Shown piece by piece: positions 1 to 12,757 of a stretch of DNA of 64,000 nt (its first letter is position 1; each line of letters begins with the position of its first letter). Below the pieces are notes generated by a model. The model was not told the origin of the DNA and made no database searches. It worked only from the letters and a program-made list of their open reading frames with translations. The DNA comes from Cristatella mucedo (lineage: Eukaryota; Bryozoa; Phylactolaemata; Cristatellidae): NCBI GenBank assembly GCA_009760855.2, contig WPIO01000089.1, forward strand, positions 1,032,001-1,096,000, read 5' to 3'. The translations under genes and the position numbers were made by a program.

Positions 1-275
1 AAAGATGCTAAAAGCACCTGCTAATCTTTTCATTTAGCGGGTTCATTTATTAATCCTTTGTGTGCTTATGCGTACTGACTCAGTGCATGGTACTGCTAAC
101 CAAACTGCGCATGTAATCTCTAACCATGTTATGCTTTTTGACATTGTGCCTGCTATCACTAATCATTTAATCGTGCTTCTTTTTACAGCATATGTAAAGT
201 GCCTAGAAGAAGATTAAGTTCACTGAGGGCAATATTCAGATGTATTATTACTATTATTTTTTAGCAAGCCATCAA
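1..275 (+). mobile_element. LINE family A 3' UTR fragment
   Basis: This is the 3' end of the CR1/L2-like LINE found repeatedly in the window. It carries the diagnostic run of spaced 'gctgacactgtgcatg'-like segments and the terminal block 'aaagtgcctagaag...ttcactgagggc', followed by an ATT-rich tail. The coding part lies before the window or is lost. The same block occurs on the plus strand near 6240-6340 and 29870-30080. Confidence 0.7.
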
Positions 276-662
276 GATAGACAGTCGCTACTTTTATGCA
301 GGTATTGGATGTGATAGTTAGTTTCGGAGGCAGTCTTCCTAGTACAACTTTAAAAATTTAAGAAATTATCAACGAGGATACATAAAGTCCGAGCACATAA
401 TGACTGTGGCACGAAAGCATCAGCTATCAGAAAAGCCAAGACTCCTAGTACAACCGCATGCTTTGGGTTCCCTATGGGTAGGAATTCAGTTTCACCGTCT
501 TTAATTTTAAGGAAACGTACCGAAATCCAGGATCAAAGTGCTGCTAGGCAAGTATTCAATTTATCGCTATTATATTATCTATTCTTATTTTATTATTATT
601 AATAATATTATTATATTATAATATTATCGCTAGCGTATATTACTAATACTAATAATAATAAT

Positions 663-2480
663 ACACTTGATAAAGCGCCCTCAGAGAATTCAATCTTTTT
701 CTTGGCGCTTTACATTTGCTGCAAAGAAAACACGATCGAATGGTGAATTATATCATGCTTGATAAACAACATGGTTAGGGGTGACATGAACAGGGTCACC
801 ATGCAAGTGTGCTTAGTGTCAGCATGCAGGGTCAGCAAGCATAACCCCATAAAGGATAAATTACAGGGACCATTTAAATGCTTTCCCAAATAAGTGCATC
901 TTTTAAGTTCTTTTTAAATTAGGTCAAGTCAGGGGATGTGACGCAAGTCGGGAGTGAGTTACAGGCTTTGGGAGCCTACGAACTAAATGCACGGTCTCCA
1001 AAGGATTTGAGGTTTGTACGAGGTATTGGTAAACTGTTAGATTCCGAAAAGCGGGTGGTACGATGCTTGGCCTGATGGGGTAGTATATCTGACAGATAGG
1101 CTGGAGCCATAGTATGAAGGGACCTAAAAGTGAGCGACAAAACCTTGAAGTCAATCCGTTGCTTGACTGGTAGCCAGTGCAGGTCGGCAAGAAGTGGTGT
1201 AATGTGGCAACTGCCGCGATCACGACAGACAAGACTAACTGCAGTTTTGCAACAGCTGTAATCGCCTGATTGCACATGCCGGTAGGCCAGCAAGCAGTGA
1301 GTTACACAAGTCAAGACGGGATGTCACAAATGCATGGACCAACCTAGACGAGGTATCCCTATCTAAACAAGCCCAAGTTTTAGCAATGTTATGTAGCTGA
1401 AAGTAGGCAGACTTGACCGTGGAGCTAATGTGATCGTCTAACGAAAGGTCACTTTGGAACATGACACGTAGATTTTGTGTAGATTTAATAAGAGATATGC
1501 TGGCAGAGGCGATTTTGAGCGTCAGCCTTTCTAATTTCTGAATCACACTTGGTTTGCCCATAACTAGTAAGTTAGGCTTATATTACGATGTCTTTCATGA
1601 CTGATTCAGCTGTGCTTTGCCAGCATAGAAGTGATTGCCGCTCCAACGGGCTTAAATAACTATTCCCACAGGCTCGGTATAAGTGGAGAAAAGCAAAGGA
1701 GCGAGAACGGAACTTTGTAGAGCTCCACAGGTTAGTGGTCTGCTAGAGCAGACTTGACCACCGCAAGAAACAGATTGCACATGATCAGACAAGTATAACT
1801 GCAAGGGCACCAGTACCTTGTCTGCCGAGCTGATTGTCGTTCTCAATCTTTCAAGTAGGAAGTCGTTATCAATAGTTTCGAATACTGCGTAGGGATCAAA
1901 CTATGTCAGTGCAATTACAGTCATAATTGCTACTTAAGATGACGTCATCATTGCTGTTTAGGATGAAGCTGGTCTCACGTAGGAGAGCGGTTTCACTAGA
2001 GTAGTGTCGCTTGAATCTCGACTAAACTGTCTCTGAAAATTCATTTTTCACGTGTTTTACAAGCTGCCGGACGAGAATCTTCTTGTAAATCTTTGACAAA
2101 AAAGGAAGAACGGAACTGGGCTGCAGTTTGCTACGACATCTGAATTTAATCCAGACTTGAAAGTGTCTGCCAAACAATGACCAATTTGAAATACTTTGGA
2201 GCAATCCCGTTTTCCAGAGAAGCTATTAAAGCCGGAGTTGGGGCTGGATAAATTTTCTGTGCCAGTAAAGACTAAAGCCCACTGAATACCAAGCATCAGA
2301 CACGGAATTCTTAAAGCCTCCAAGCCTGTGCTTTCCATTTCACTTTGTTGAAAGTTTGTTTTACAATTTTTTGGTAAGTTGAAAGGAATCTCAACGACTC
2401 TGTATACGGACAGAAAAAAGGTTGGCATGCTTGTCGAAAGCACTTCTAAGTTTTGAGTTTACTGCATCAATGAGGGTATC
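663..2480 (-). mobile_element. Decayed LINE family A copy, RT pseudogene
   Basis: A minus-strand non-LTR retrotransposon. Its 3' tail is at 663-720, next to AAT/ATT repeats. Translated fragments include HITPLLADLHWLPVKQRIDF (about 1160-1240) and FSESNSLPIPRTNLKSFGDR (about 990-1060), the usual C-terminal region of CR1/L2-type reverse transcriptase ORFs. An upstream fragment around 1650-1850 reads like the palm region with a damaged 'G(A/V)(P/L)Q(G/S)SVLAPLLFS'. A fragment near 2060-2150 resembles 'LPFLSKIYKKILVRQL'. The reading frame changes several times, so this is a pseudogene. The right end is set only by loss of similarity. Confidence 0.75.
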
Positions 2481-2682
2481 CAAGCAGTCTGGGTGCAAAC
2501 CGAGAAGACCTGCATCACAAACAGACTTTAAAAAATTCCTCACATCAATGCTCTCGTATTGTTAGGGTGAAAGATCGCAACACACATTCAATTTGAATAA
2601 CCTTATTCGGCGAAACAGAGTGCGCCAAGCAGTAGATCCCGAGAGGGCGTGCACGTCGGAAGCCAGCTCTCACGTGCTCCCA

Positions 2683-2735
2683 CAAGTGTGTGTGTGTGTG
2701 AGTGCGTGTTCGCGTGCGTGCGTGCGTGAGTGGGG
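2683..2735. repeat. Short TG/TGCG microsatellite
   Basis: An imperfect run of TG, TGAG and TGCG units. It gives spurious open frames on both strands. Confidence 0.85.
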
Positions 2736-2739
2736 GTGT

Positions 2740-4140
2740 ATGGGTTTTAGGGAGGCTGGCGTGATATACCATGCCTACGCAAATTCGCGTGCACTAACTA
2801 GTGCGTCAGTGCGGAATCACTGTTTATTGGCCAAAATACCAGGCCAACTCTGCATCCTGCTTAGCCCGTTCGGGTAGCGCCCGAAGGCTGCAGGAGCCAC
2901 GAAACGTGGCTCGGCGACCTGCTCCGAAACAAATTCGCTTTTTGAGTAGAGTCGTCATTGGACGCAGCCTACGCTGCTCTGCACGTACGATTGATTAAGA
3001 ACGGTGCATGCGATTGTGCAGTGATCCTAGGTGGTCAGAGGGCACACACGGTCAGGGATAATACACACTAAGGTCAATACGCTTTTGTGATCGCGAAATC
3101 AAGAGCGTGACCGTCGATATGAGACGTGCAACTAGCATGTAGGATCAAGCAGAAGTTCTCCAGACTGTCAAGAAATAAGCGAACCACGTGACTGCAGCTA
3201 TGGTTGTCGACCTGCATCTGAAAGTCTCCAGCAAAAAAAGCAGCCTATCATACACGAATATTTTTGTGAGATACTCCGAAAACTCCTCTATAAACAAGGT
3301 TAGCAAGCCAGGAGCAGGTCGGTAGATAATATCTGTTAGAGGCACAGTCTCTGATGGAGATCTGATAGCAACTGATTCAAACGATGGCCCGTACGACAAA
3401 CTTCAGGCTTTTCAACCAAGCGATTCGCGAGTCACGAGACCAAACCCGTAACCCACTTTATCAGACATCGGGGTCTGAAAGAACAAAACGCTGGGTCTGG
3501 TGGGCTCGCTTACGCTATCGCCAGAGCATGGTGTCATCCATATTTCGGTCAGAAGAAATGCATTACACTTTTCTGGACAATCTGGTCGCATATAAGCAGC
3601 CCTTTACAATTTAGTGAGTGGACATTTAACAGGCAAACTTAATAGGCTGTCTCATGCTTCTGGATGTCACACTAGAAGGATTGGGGCTGCGTTTAGCATG
3701 TTTAGAATTTGCAGGCCGACGGCGACTATTGGTCCAGGTAGACTGTTCGCTTACTATCTCCTTGTCCACACCCCTTAACCGGCTTGCACCTTACCTAGTG
3801 ATCCATATATTAATTATCCAGATTGCGCCTCTAGCTTATATGCTAATAAGATAAACAGGATCTGAGAGTCTATCCCTAAGATAGCAGCCCTCCCAGTGGA
3901 AAAATCTCTCTATTAACTCTCTCCTATTAACACCCGTGCTGGACTTTTCTCTTTGAAGTCCTTGCAGCATCTCCATTTCTGCATGTAGGCCTGCGACTAT
4001 TGATCTCATCCTGAAGTCAATCTCCCAGCGTAAGAAGGCGAAGAAGAAGACTACCAGCCATCCCTAGACCTTATTCCAGCTGTCCTACTTCTGTGATGTT
4101 CTGATCTGCTGCTGACATGAATGACTACCATAATAAATAC
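2740..4140. other. No gene recognised
   Basis: Open frames here are short, up to 94 codons, and match nothing I recognise. The stretch may hold old repeat debris. I see no splice-supported coding exon, RNA gene or transposon terminus. Confidence 0.4.
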
Positions 4141-4149
4141 GACTTAAGC

Positions 4150-4738
4150 TTTATGCATTGTAATGATAATAATAATAACACACATGATAAAGCGCCCCCA
4201 GAGAAATAAATGTCTTTCTAGGTGCTTTACATTGGCTGCAAAGGAAACACGATCGAATGGTCAGTAATAGCATGCTCAATAAACAACAAGAATAACATGA
4301 TTAGGGGTGACATGCACAGGGTCAGCATGCAAGTGTGGTGAGAGGCAGCATGCACAGTGCCAGTACGCGAAAGCTCAGAAAGGACGAATCACAGGGACCC
4401 ATTAAAGACTGTGCTAAATAGGTGCTTTTTAAACTTCTTTTTAAATGTTTTCAAGTCAGAAGACGTCGTGATGCAAGTCGGTAGAAAGTTCTACGCTTTT
4501 TTAGAATACGAACTAAATTCATGGTCTACAAAGGATTTGATGTTTGTACGAGGTATAGATAAACAGTAACATTCCGAAAAGCGGCTGGGAAGATGGTTAG
4601 CCTGCTGGTGGGGCAGTAGATCTGATTGGTAGGCAGGAGCCAAAGAAAGAAGGGACCTAAAAGTGAGTGACAACACCTTGATTGTCCCTGCATTTAAAAA
4701 AAAAGAAGCTGTTAGGATACTCATAAAAAAGCAGCACT
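4150..4738 (-). mobile_element. LINE family A 3' fragment
   Basis: The 3' tail starts at about 4180 ('gataaagcgccc...') just inside AAT repeats. The translated C-terminal region reads IKVLSLTFRSLLSLAPAYQS and FSECYCLSIPRTNIKSF. The copy is 5'-truncated and abuts a plus-strand LINE copy at about 4740, so the two elements lie head to head with both 3' tails pointing outward. Confidence 0.7.
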
Positions 4739-4744
4739 AGACCG

Positions 4745-6340
4745 GGAGAACTTAAAAAGCGCCTAGAAACTTCCATCTAGCCTACCGACCGACTTTCCTA
4801 TCAAAGGCATTATAGCGAGCAGTGGCAGACCAGCAAATTTGTGTCTGAAGATGAAACTTCAAGCCTAGCGAGTAAGTTCCAGTCAGGTTTCAGAGCTACC
4901 CACTCCACAGAGTCAGCATTGCTTCGGGTGTCTAAAAAAGTTCTCAGAAGTTCAGACTTATGTAGAGTCTCTCTGCTTGTTTTGTTTGCTGTTTCTTTAG
5001 CGGAGTTTGACATAATTTGTCACGGAGTCATTCTAGAGCGCCTCTCATCATCTCGCCTGGGAATCGCGAGCAGGGCATTGCATTGTACTGAAATACTTTA
5101 GATCCTAAATCAGAGGAGACTCAATAGCTACATTGTAAAGGGCAAAAATTAACTGAGGAGACTGTACAATATGATGTACCACAGGGCTTAATGCTTTGTC
5201 CACTTCCTTTCACAATGCATACATTCCCTCGTTCAAGTGTAATGACCAAGCACAATCTAGACATTAGTTACTACGCAGGCGACAGAAACTGCACACGTGC
5301 TTAGATCCATCTTAGATTTCCTTTAAGCTAAACTCTTCTTAACTCCTTTGCTCCATATATTAATGACATACAGATTTGGATGGCAGCAAACATTCTCAAA
5401 TTGAATGAAATAAAAGCCAAGTTACTAGCTATGGGGAAGTCTAGTGCTCCTCAGAAACTTGGACAATCTTTCCCTTAAAGATAGGCTCTGCCAGCATGTC
5501 TTCTGTAGCCGCTGAACGTAATCTAGGTGTCCCGTTCGAAAGTGACCTTTTAATAGACGGCAACAATCAGCTCGACTGGCAAGTTTGCCAACTTTCAGCT
5601 ACTTAACATAACAGGGCGAGCCATGCATTTATTAAATCCCATCTTGACTTCCGTGTCTCACTGCTTGCAGGTCTCCCGACCGATGCGATCAGGCACATAC
5701 AGTTGGTGCGAAACCTTGCAGCTAGACTCGTCTGTTGTGAGTGGCTCAGTTGCCACATTGCACCCCGTCAAGCTAGCCTGCGCTGGCTCAAACCAAGCAG
5801 TGCACCAACTTAGAGGTCATGGGGTCGAGGCGTGCGACATGTATGACGCGTCTGTGTACAGGCCAAGTTCTCTTTTGGTGCTATACAAACAAATTCTATT
5901 TAAAAAGTTTTCCTTGAGGCTTTTTTTACTCTCTTTTGATTCTTTCATTCTCTTGCTCCAGCCTACATATCGAAACTGCTCTCAAGCAGTTAAGGCATCG
6001 TACCACCAACTTTTCTGACTTAAATTGCATAGCTATGCCTCGTGCGAACAACAAATCTCTTGGGTACCTTGGTTTTAGTTCGTAAATTTCTAAGCCTTAG
6101 AACTTACTCTCGACTAACATCATAACATACCACGAATTGACGACATTTAAAAAGAACCCAAACATGCACCTGCCCCTCGCAGAGTTCGGTGGGTCTTTCT
6201 CAAGTGTCCTTGGTGTGCTAATGCGGGCTGACAGTGATTGCTATCGCTAATCATGCTGACACAATTTGTAAGGCATATGTAAAGTGCCTAGAAAGCAATT
6301 TGGTGCTCAGAGGTTGCTATGCAAATGAGTTATTGTTCTT
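4745..6340 (+). mobile_element. Decayed LINE copy, RT pseudogene
   Basis: A plus-strand RT relic. The frame at 4841-5101 contains KFQSGFRATHSTESALLRVS followed by a degraded form of the 'LLDLSAAFDT..H..LLERL' palm motif. The frame at 5623-6018 corresponds to the thumb region of the family, read out of phase. It ends in the family 3' UTR near 6240-6340 ('catatgtaaagtgcctagaa'). Many stops and frameshifts are present. Confidence 0.7.
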
Positions 6341-7630
6341 ATTTTCTATCTTAATCCAGTTATCTGGGATCCACGTACGTTGGAGAGGGGCATTTTCTCT
6401 TTTCTTTTTCGCAGAGCCACAATAATTCACCGGTGGCAGCAAATACAATCCACATGAAAACAGGTATAGAAACAAAAAATACCAGGCATGCAAGACCGCT
6501 TACCTAGGGGGTTAGTCCCATTTATATGTAACGTTGCAGCAAAGTCAAGAACGAGCATGAGAACGAGCCAAACGGCATTGCACACCAAAAATCCCAAACA
6601 TGTCGATGTTCGCAGCTTAAGAAGCTGTTCTAAAAACAAATATAGTTTGATTAGAATTGTGTGCAACAAATTCAATGAAATTTCATAACTAAACAGTTTT
6701 GATCACAGATCCATTTAATTGTCGATGTTAGCAGTGATTGATACAGACAAACCTACTGGTGCCGCTTAACAGAAAATCCTTAGGTACATATAATTAATGA
6801 GGTCTCTATATCCAAACCTATGAATAGTATGTACACGGAAAAAATTCCTACTACAGCAGTCTGCTTGGAAAACTGAAGTTCAGCCAGATAATTTAAGCTT
6901 GCCATAGGCTGGTTTCTCTTCGAAGAGGGTTCTTCGACATTTCTTTAGAACCCGCATCACCACATGTCATAAAGATAAAGTTAATGCTAAAAAAGTTTTC
7001 GGCTTAGACAGGGAAGCACGCCAATAATTATTACTTCATAAACCGTTGTACGTCAGCGTACCCACACCACCACTCAAAGCGTACATACTTGAAAAAGGCA
7101 TTTATCTGCTCGTCGGAATTCGGATTGTATTCAGATGTCCCTATGTATGCATAAGTCATTGGCCTTTCACTGCAAAATCTCAAAGTCTATTAGTTTGAGA
7201 TTTATTAGCAATGTAAACTAACTACTGGGCATCTATGCTATGGCTAATGCAAAAAGAAACTTCAAAGTTGAGACTGAGGGATCAACGCCACGACTCTTTT
7301 CCAGTTACTCGAGTGAACTGCTAGCTTTAACCTCAGCCCCTGCTCTAGAAGCACGTCCGTTTCTCATGCTTTTTTGCTCGCTTCGTTGCAATACTCTCCA
7401 GAGAGTTACGTGTAGTAGTAACGGTGACAGAAATTTTACAAGCCAGAAGATGAGAGTGCTTGCGCTCTTGAAGCTCTCTTTTTAACCAGATAGCTTGCTA
7501 AGTAAATATATTCCTTTTCGCGCACACGCTTTAGAAAAATAAACTTTGTAATTAGCATCACCCCGAGTACACTGGTACGACGCTGTGCGTGATAGGAAGG
7601 CCACTACTCTAGGAAAAGAGCTCTTCTAAT
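6340..7630. other. No gene recognised
   Basis: AT-rich sequence with only short open frames (up to 82 codons) and no coherent domain, SINE head or transposon terminus that I can identify. Confidence 0.4.
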
Positions 7631-7645
7631 ATTAAATGCACGCTA

Positions 7646-7654
7646 TACACACAT

Positions 7655-7687
<33 letters not shown>

Positions 7688-7693
7688 CACACG

Positions 7694-7759
<66 letters not shown>
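7646..7759. repeat. CA microsatellite ending in TA
   Basis: About 100 bases of nearly pure CA with a few interruptions, passing into about 12 bases of TA. The predicted open frame of Cys-Val repeats on the minus strand is an artefact of it. Confidence 0.97.
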
Positions 7760-7761
7760 AT

Positions 7762-7875
7762 TATATTCTTATTAAATTTGTTTAGCGCCCTCAGAGGAAT
7801 TATTCTCTTTACAGACACTTTAAATTCGCTGCAAAGGAAGGATGATTGAATGGTTAATGGTAGCATGATACCAAG
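7762..7875 (-). mobile_element. LINE family A 3' tail fragment
   Basis: The block 'agcgccctcagaggaatt...ctgcaaagga...gattgaatggttaatggtagcatg' matches the minus-strand 3' UTR seen at 663-760 and 60655-60740. It directly abuts the CA/TA microsatellite, in the position of the usual repeat tail of this family. Confidence 0.65.
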
Positions 7876-7879
7876 TTCA

Positions 7880-9025
7880 TCAGACCCAGCTGGCTGAAAT
7901 AATTAACTTTTATAAGAAATAGTCATTCTCAGGTAGTTTTATTCTTCTTATTCTATGATTTGGATTCTTTGCTTACTCTTTATCATGGTTACTCATCTTT
8001 ATGTGATCTGTTCGCTTTAAGAAGAACTGAAAGGCTTGCAAGTTTTTTTTCAGGATTTTAACGGTCTGCTCACACTAGGCACATGAACGTTACAGGATGT
8101 GAAGGAGTTGTTCAAACAGGCACGGTTCTTAGCTCGGAACGTCATGTGCGAGGCGCTGATTTAGAAGCAGGACAGCCTTTCAGTCTGAATTATCAAAACA
8201 AACGAATGGCTGTCATTAAACACCGTGAGCCCAGAGGTCTTTTAGCAGCTTTTTTAGCTATCCAGGCGTCTAAGTCTTGGATTATCCAAAACGTGATGCA
8301 ACTTGGTCTTGCAAATGGTACCTATATCCTTACACAACCAGCATCTCAATTTGGATAGCCTTATATAGCGCAGGTATGCACAGTCAAGTGATAGAGGACA
8401 TGTTAGGTTGAGAAAGTCACCGAATAACCACCGGCTCATCAAAAGCGACGCAAATTATCCTGCACTGTTCGTTTATATATAGTCTATGCAGGTGCTATAT
8501 TTTTGTAAATAATTACCTTTTAAGCTCATAATAGCCACTCTCACCTCCTTCAGCCTGTTATGTTCTGAATCTAGCATGCCTTTTCAGCTGGGTTATTCAA
8601 AATTACAGCTGTTTGAATGCATGGGTGTCTCTGACCGTGTCTTCGACGTTTGTCATTGCGACTCTTGGACTAGCAGTGGCATGTAGACAAATTTCTTTGC
8701 ATTTTGGTTTCCCGACTATGGCTCCCACACAGGGGATGCGTTTTTAACTTAAGGGATTGAGCCTTGAGCCATTCAATGCAGCAGCTGAAGAATTAAGAGC
8801 TATCCAATGCAGCTGCTGCCAATAACGTCCTGGTCTAACCCACCGCAATGTGTATTCTAAATGTTGCTGCAGAGATCATGAAAATAGTGCACATACACAC
8901 TGCATATCGGTTGATATTTAATTTTAAATGCACCCAGTGACGGAAACAGTTCGCTGGAGTAAACTACGTTGTAACTTGGTACAGTAAGCACACGACATCA
9001 CGAGGGTTTAGTCATTCCGATTTGA
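7880..9025. other. No gene recognised
   Basis: Contains a 91-codon plus-strand frame at 8083-8358 with no domain I recognise and no supporting splice sites. Otherwise there are only short open frames. Confidence 0.35.
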
Positions 9026-9029
9026 TTCA

Positions 9030-11230
9030 CAAGGTAATAATATTAAGAATATATTTGTATAGCACCCTTAGAGAACCTAGTCTCTTTCAAGGCACTTTAC
9101 ATATGAAGGAAGCATTATCAAATGGCTAGTGCGAGTATACTCAATGTCAACAAGCATACAATATTTAGAGGTGACGCGTGCAGGGTCAGCATGCAATTTA
9201 GTTAGTGGCAACACACACAGTGTCAGCAAGTTTAAAAAATAAAGGACGAATCACATGGACCCATTAAATGTGTGTTAAATGGATACATTTTAGCTCCTTT
9301 TAAAAATTCAAGTCGGAGGATATTGTGACGTTAGTCATTAGTAAGTTCCAGGCTTTGGGAATATATGAACCATAGGCACATTCTTCAACGGATTTGAAGT
9401 TCGTACACGATTTAGCAAGCGATTCTATTCAGAAAAGTGGGCAGTACGATGCCTAGCCTGGTGGGAGAGTGGACCTGATAGTTTGGCTAGGGCCGAAAAA
9501 TGAAGGGACCTAAATGAGAGTGACAGAACCTTAAATTCACTGCACTGTTTGACTTGGAGCCTAGTGCGGGTCGGCTAGAAGTGGCGTGATGTCGCAATTG
9601 CGACGCTCAGGACAGACAAGCCTATCTGCAGAGTTTTGCATCAATTATAAGCGCCTGATTGCACAGGCTGGTAGACCAGCAAGGAATGAGTTAAAGAAGT
9701 CAAGAAGGGACGTCACAAGTGCATCGACCAATTTAGATCTAGTATTCATGTGTAAGCAAGCTCCAATCTAGCAACTTTATGTAGCTAAAAGTAGGCAGAC
9801 TTGACCAGGGAGCTGACGTGATGATCAAATGAAAGATCACTTTGGAGCAGGACTCTTATATTTCGTGAGGATGAAACGGGAGATATGTGGGCAGAGTCAA
9901 CTTTGAGCGTTAACTTTCCCAATTTCTAAATTAGTCTTTGTCTGCCCTTATCTATTAAGTTGATTTTCATCTTCATTCGATTTAAGAAAGTTGGCTGCTA
10001 TCAATGTGCAGATGTCATCAATACATGCAGGAAGAGAGTTAAGAGAATTCGACCCGCTGGAAGGCTGGGAGGGATCAGAGCATAGCTACTACTGAGTGTC
10101 ATCTGCATAGAAGTCGTAGTGCTACATAACGTAGCACTAGACGAACAAAACACGCGTCGTGCATTCCTCGAAAGTCAAAATTAAAGTAATCAAAATTAAA
10201 AACAAGTAACACACTAACTAGGGCATTCGCATAGACCAAGAGGGCTTATTTGAATAAAAACGAGTCGTGAATCTGTGACTGATCATGAATCAGTCACGTG
10301 ACTCGTCACGAATCAATGACGTGCGGAGATTGTTTTCGCAATTGTTGCCTTTCTATCCGGAGGTTCGTCCGTGCAGCTTCCTGGCACGCGATTAAGACCG
10401 CACAGACTGCACAGGGGGTCAAAGCCTAGATTGTGCCTGGCAATCACATCGGCAAGGGAAAGTATAAACCATGAAAAGAACCGGACCAAAACAGAGCCCT
10501 AAGCTACAATGTACTTCAGTGATTGTTCGAATGATATTTCTCAGTTCACATCAATGCTCTAGAGTCTCGCATTGAGATAGAACCTGTACCTTTCTAGGGC
10601 TGTGCTAGTGATGCCCAAGTGAGATAAGAAACGCTCGAGAAGGAATTAGTAATCGATAATATCAAAAGTGGCTGAAAACTCGAGCAAAGCAAACAGCAAG
10701 ACTCTACATAAATCTGCATTCCTGAGTTGGTCGTCATACAACCGAACAAATGCTGACTCTGTGCAGTAGTTAGGTCAAAAAACAAAATGAAAATACTCGC
10801 TAGGTTTGAAGGTTTAGTATAAGGGTTCAGCTGATCTGCCCCAACTTAATCCAGTGTCTTTGATAGGAACGTTAGAAGGGAGACTGGGCGGAAGCTGCTT
10901 AAGTTCTCTTAGTCTTGTGTTGCTTTATTAAGTAGTGCCCTTGCTACAGCCTTTCTGAAAGGTGCTGGGACATCACCTGAGGCTAATGACATTTAGAATG
11001 TTACGTAGGCATGACAGAAGCAAAGCATTGCATTGTAAAAGCAGGAAAGTGGGAATAGGGTTTAGATAACTAGTTGTCTCCTTTGATTGAGATTGGAACT
11101 TCAGGGTGAACAAATCATGTGCACTCCTCGAGGGTATTCAAGTTAACCACTTTCCTCGTAGTAGCACTGAACACAGTATGAGCTTGCAAAGCTTTTAAAG
11201 ACCCATCGGCCAGTAGCAGACATACACGAA
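9030..11230 (-). mobile_element. Decayed LINE family A copy
   Basis: The 3' tail lies at 9055-9140. The thumb-region similarity (loop 'gtgacgttagtcattagtaagttccaggctttggga') runs at 9300-9900. The minus-strand equivalent of the YADD catalytic box sits near 10095-10115 ('gtcatctgcatagaa'). Palm-region similarity continues at 10440-10600 and 5' RT debris to about 11230. No frame stays open for long. Sequence at 10140-10430 does not match the element and may be an insertion. Confidence 0.65.
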
Positions 11231-11239
11231 CACTTTATA

Positions 11240-12757
11240 CTATGTACCACCAGTCCTTCTCGCGTGATCCGGCTGTCATCCTTCGAATTGTGAAAGCAGT
11301 TTCTGTGCTCGCCCTAGTACTAGCAGCCATAGATGTACCTGAGGCGTGCATGCGAGGCCTAGACGTTGTATTACTTTCTTAGTCCAGTGTAATCTCCGAC
11401 GAGCTTTGCATTGCATTGCACAGCACTCGCAGTGCATGCAGTTACATTGAGCTCCAGGACAGCATTGTAACCGAGTTCCTGGGGTCAAAGGCTATTTCCC
11501 GCCAAACCCCGCCATACTCCGGCCACGCTGCCTCTCGCCATGCCGCCGAGCTAGGGTAAGACGAGCGGCCGTCAGGTTAAACATCTTTATAACGCATGCG
11601 CCAACAACAACGGGGGAACTAAACAAGTCTACAGGGAGGGTCCTATACACAGTACACTACGGGGCGTAAGACGACGCAGCAAGCACGAACAAACGTGTTA
11701 GTTGGGGTCAGTCGGCTTCTGCAGTCCTGTCGTTGTATCGATTCCGAATCCAACAGTACGAGCGTACGCCGTCCAAAACCCGGCCGGCTGAGTAACTGCT
11801 GGTCAGTCCGAGTCGACAACTACCACAGTCGTAAGCTTCCACCGAAAGACGCCAACACACGGGGGGGGGGTCACGAACACACTACACGGGGGGGGGAACG
11901 CGGTATAAACAAGTCAACAACGAGCGAGCTATCCAGCTCGGCTCGGGCCTTGGGTACTCGTTCCCTTGCGTGCGTGGCAGCATCGCCGGAGCACGCCTGC
12001 ACGAATCCAGGTGCATAACTCGGCGAGACCGGGAGCCTCCAACACCACGACTTACTTGGCCAACTTCCCGTACCCAAGAGCCCCGGTGACCTCACGTCAC
12101 CGCATACATCCGGCCGTGCCGTAGGTCCGAACCCGGCCTAGCCGGTGACCCTAACCCTCACTTTAGCCGTCCGGTCCCAGCCATCCGAACCCAGCTTGGG
12201 TACAGCATGACGAGATGGGCCTGCGTGGCCTACCTTCTGGCCTACCTTCGTGGCCTACCTGCTGGCCTACGATACATGAGTCAGTGGAACCGCATAACAT
12301 TCTTTTGTAGTTATCTACTCGTGCCGTAGCTCATCCATAGTCTCATCGAAAGAGACGTCTAGTATGTTTGGGCTAGCTTTCGGTACAATAAGCATGGAAT
12401 ACTGTCGGCAGGCAACGTCTAGCAACAAGAGAGCGCCTGTGTGCAGCCATTGGAAACTTTCCATTTGGCCACTACTACTGACCAGCCACGATCGTGAAGG
12501 ACAGTGCATGACCAATCTCGCCGATTCACATGTACCACGAGACGTGTCAATGGGGCCAGCTCTTTGCACACTAGGTCACTGTACGTATTTTAACAAACTT
12601 TTACGTATGACTATTGTCCAATTGGTCAAGTGCTTCTCAGTCAAGCTACACGGTACTTCTCGTCTCGAGAACCTGCTTAGTCAAGAGCCATCGGTCGAGG
12701 TTGCGAAAGCCCCAAGTGGCCGAACCGGAACCGGCAGCGTTCAAAGGGCCGCCGTGC
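11240..12757. other. GC-richer island without a recognised gene
   Basis: This stretch is visibly richer in CG dinucleotides than its surroundings and contains two G homopolymers (about 11870 and 11890). A plus-strand frame of 149 codons (12364-12813) overlaps a minus-strand frame of 84 codons (12315-12569) whose C-terminus, NILDVSFDETMDELRHE, looks protein-like. I recognise no family on either strand. A short 15-bp imperfect repeat built on 'tggcctacct' lies at 12220-12270. Confidence 0.35.

Noticed and set aside
1235-1561. LINE open frames as host genes
   Set aside because: Every such frame matches the same RT palm/thumb sequence as other copies in the window and ends in the shared retroelement tail.
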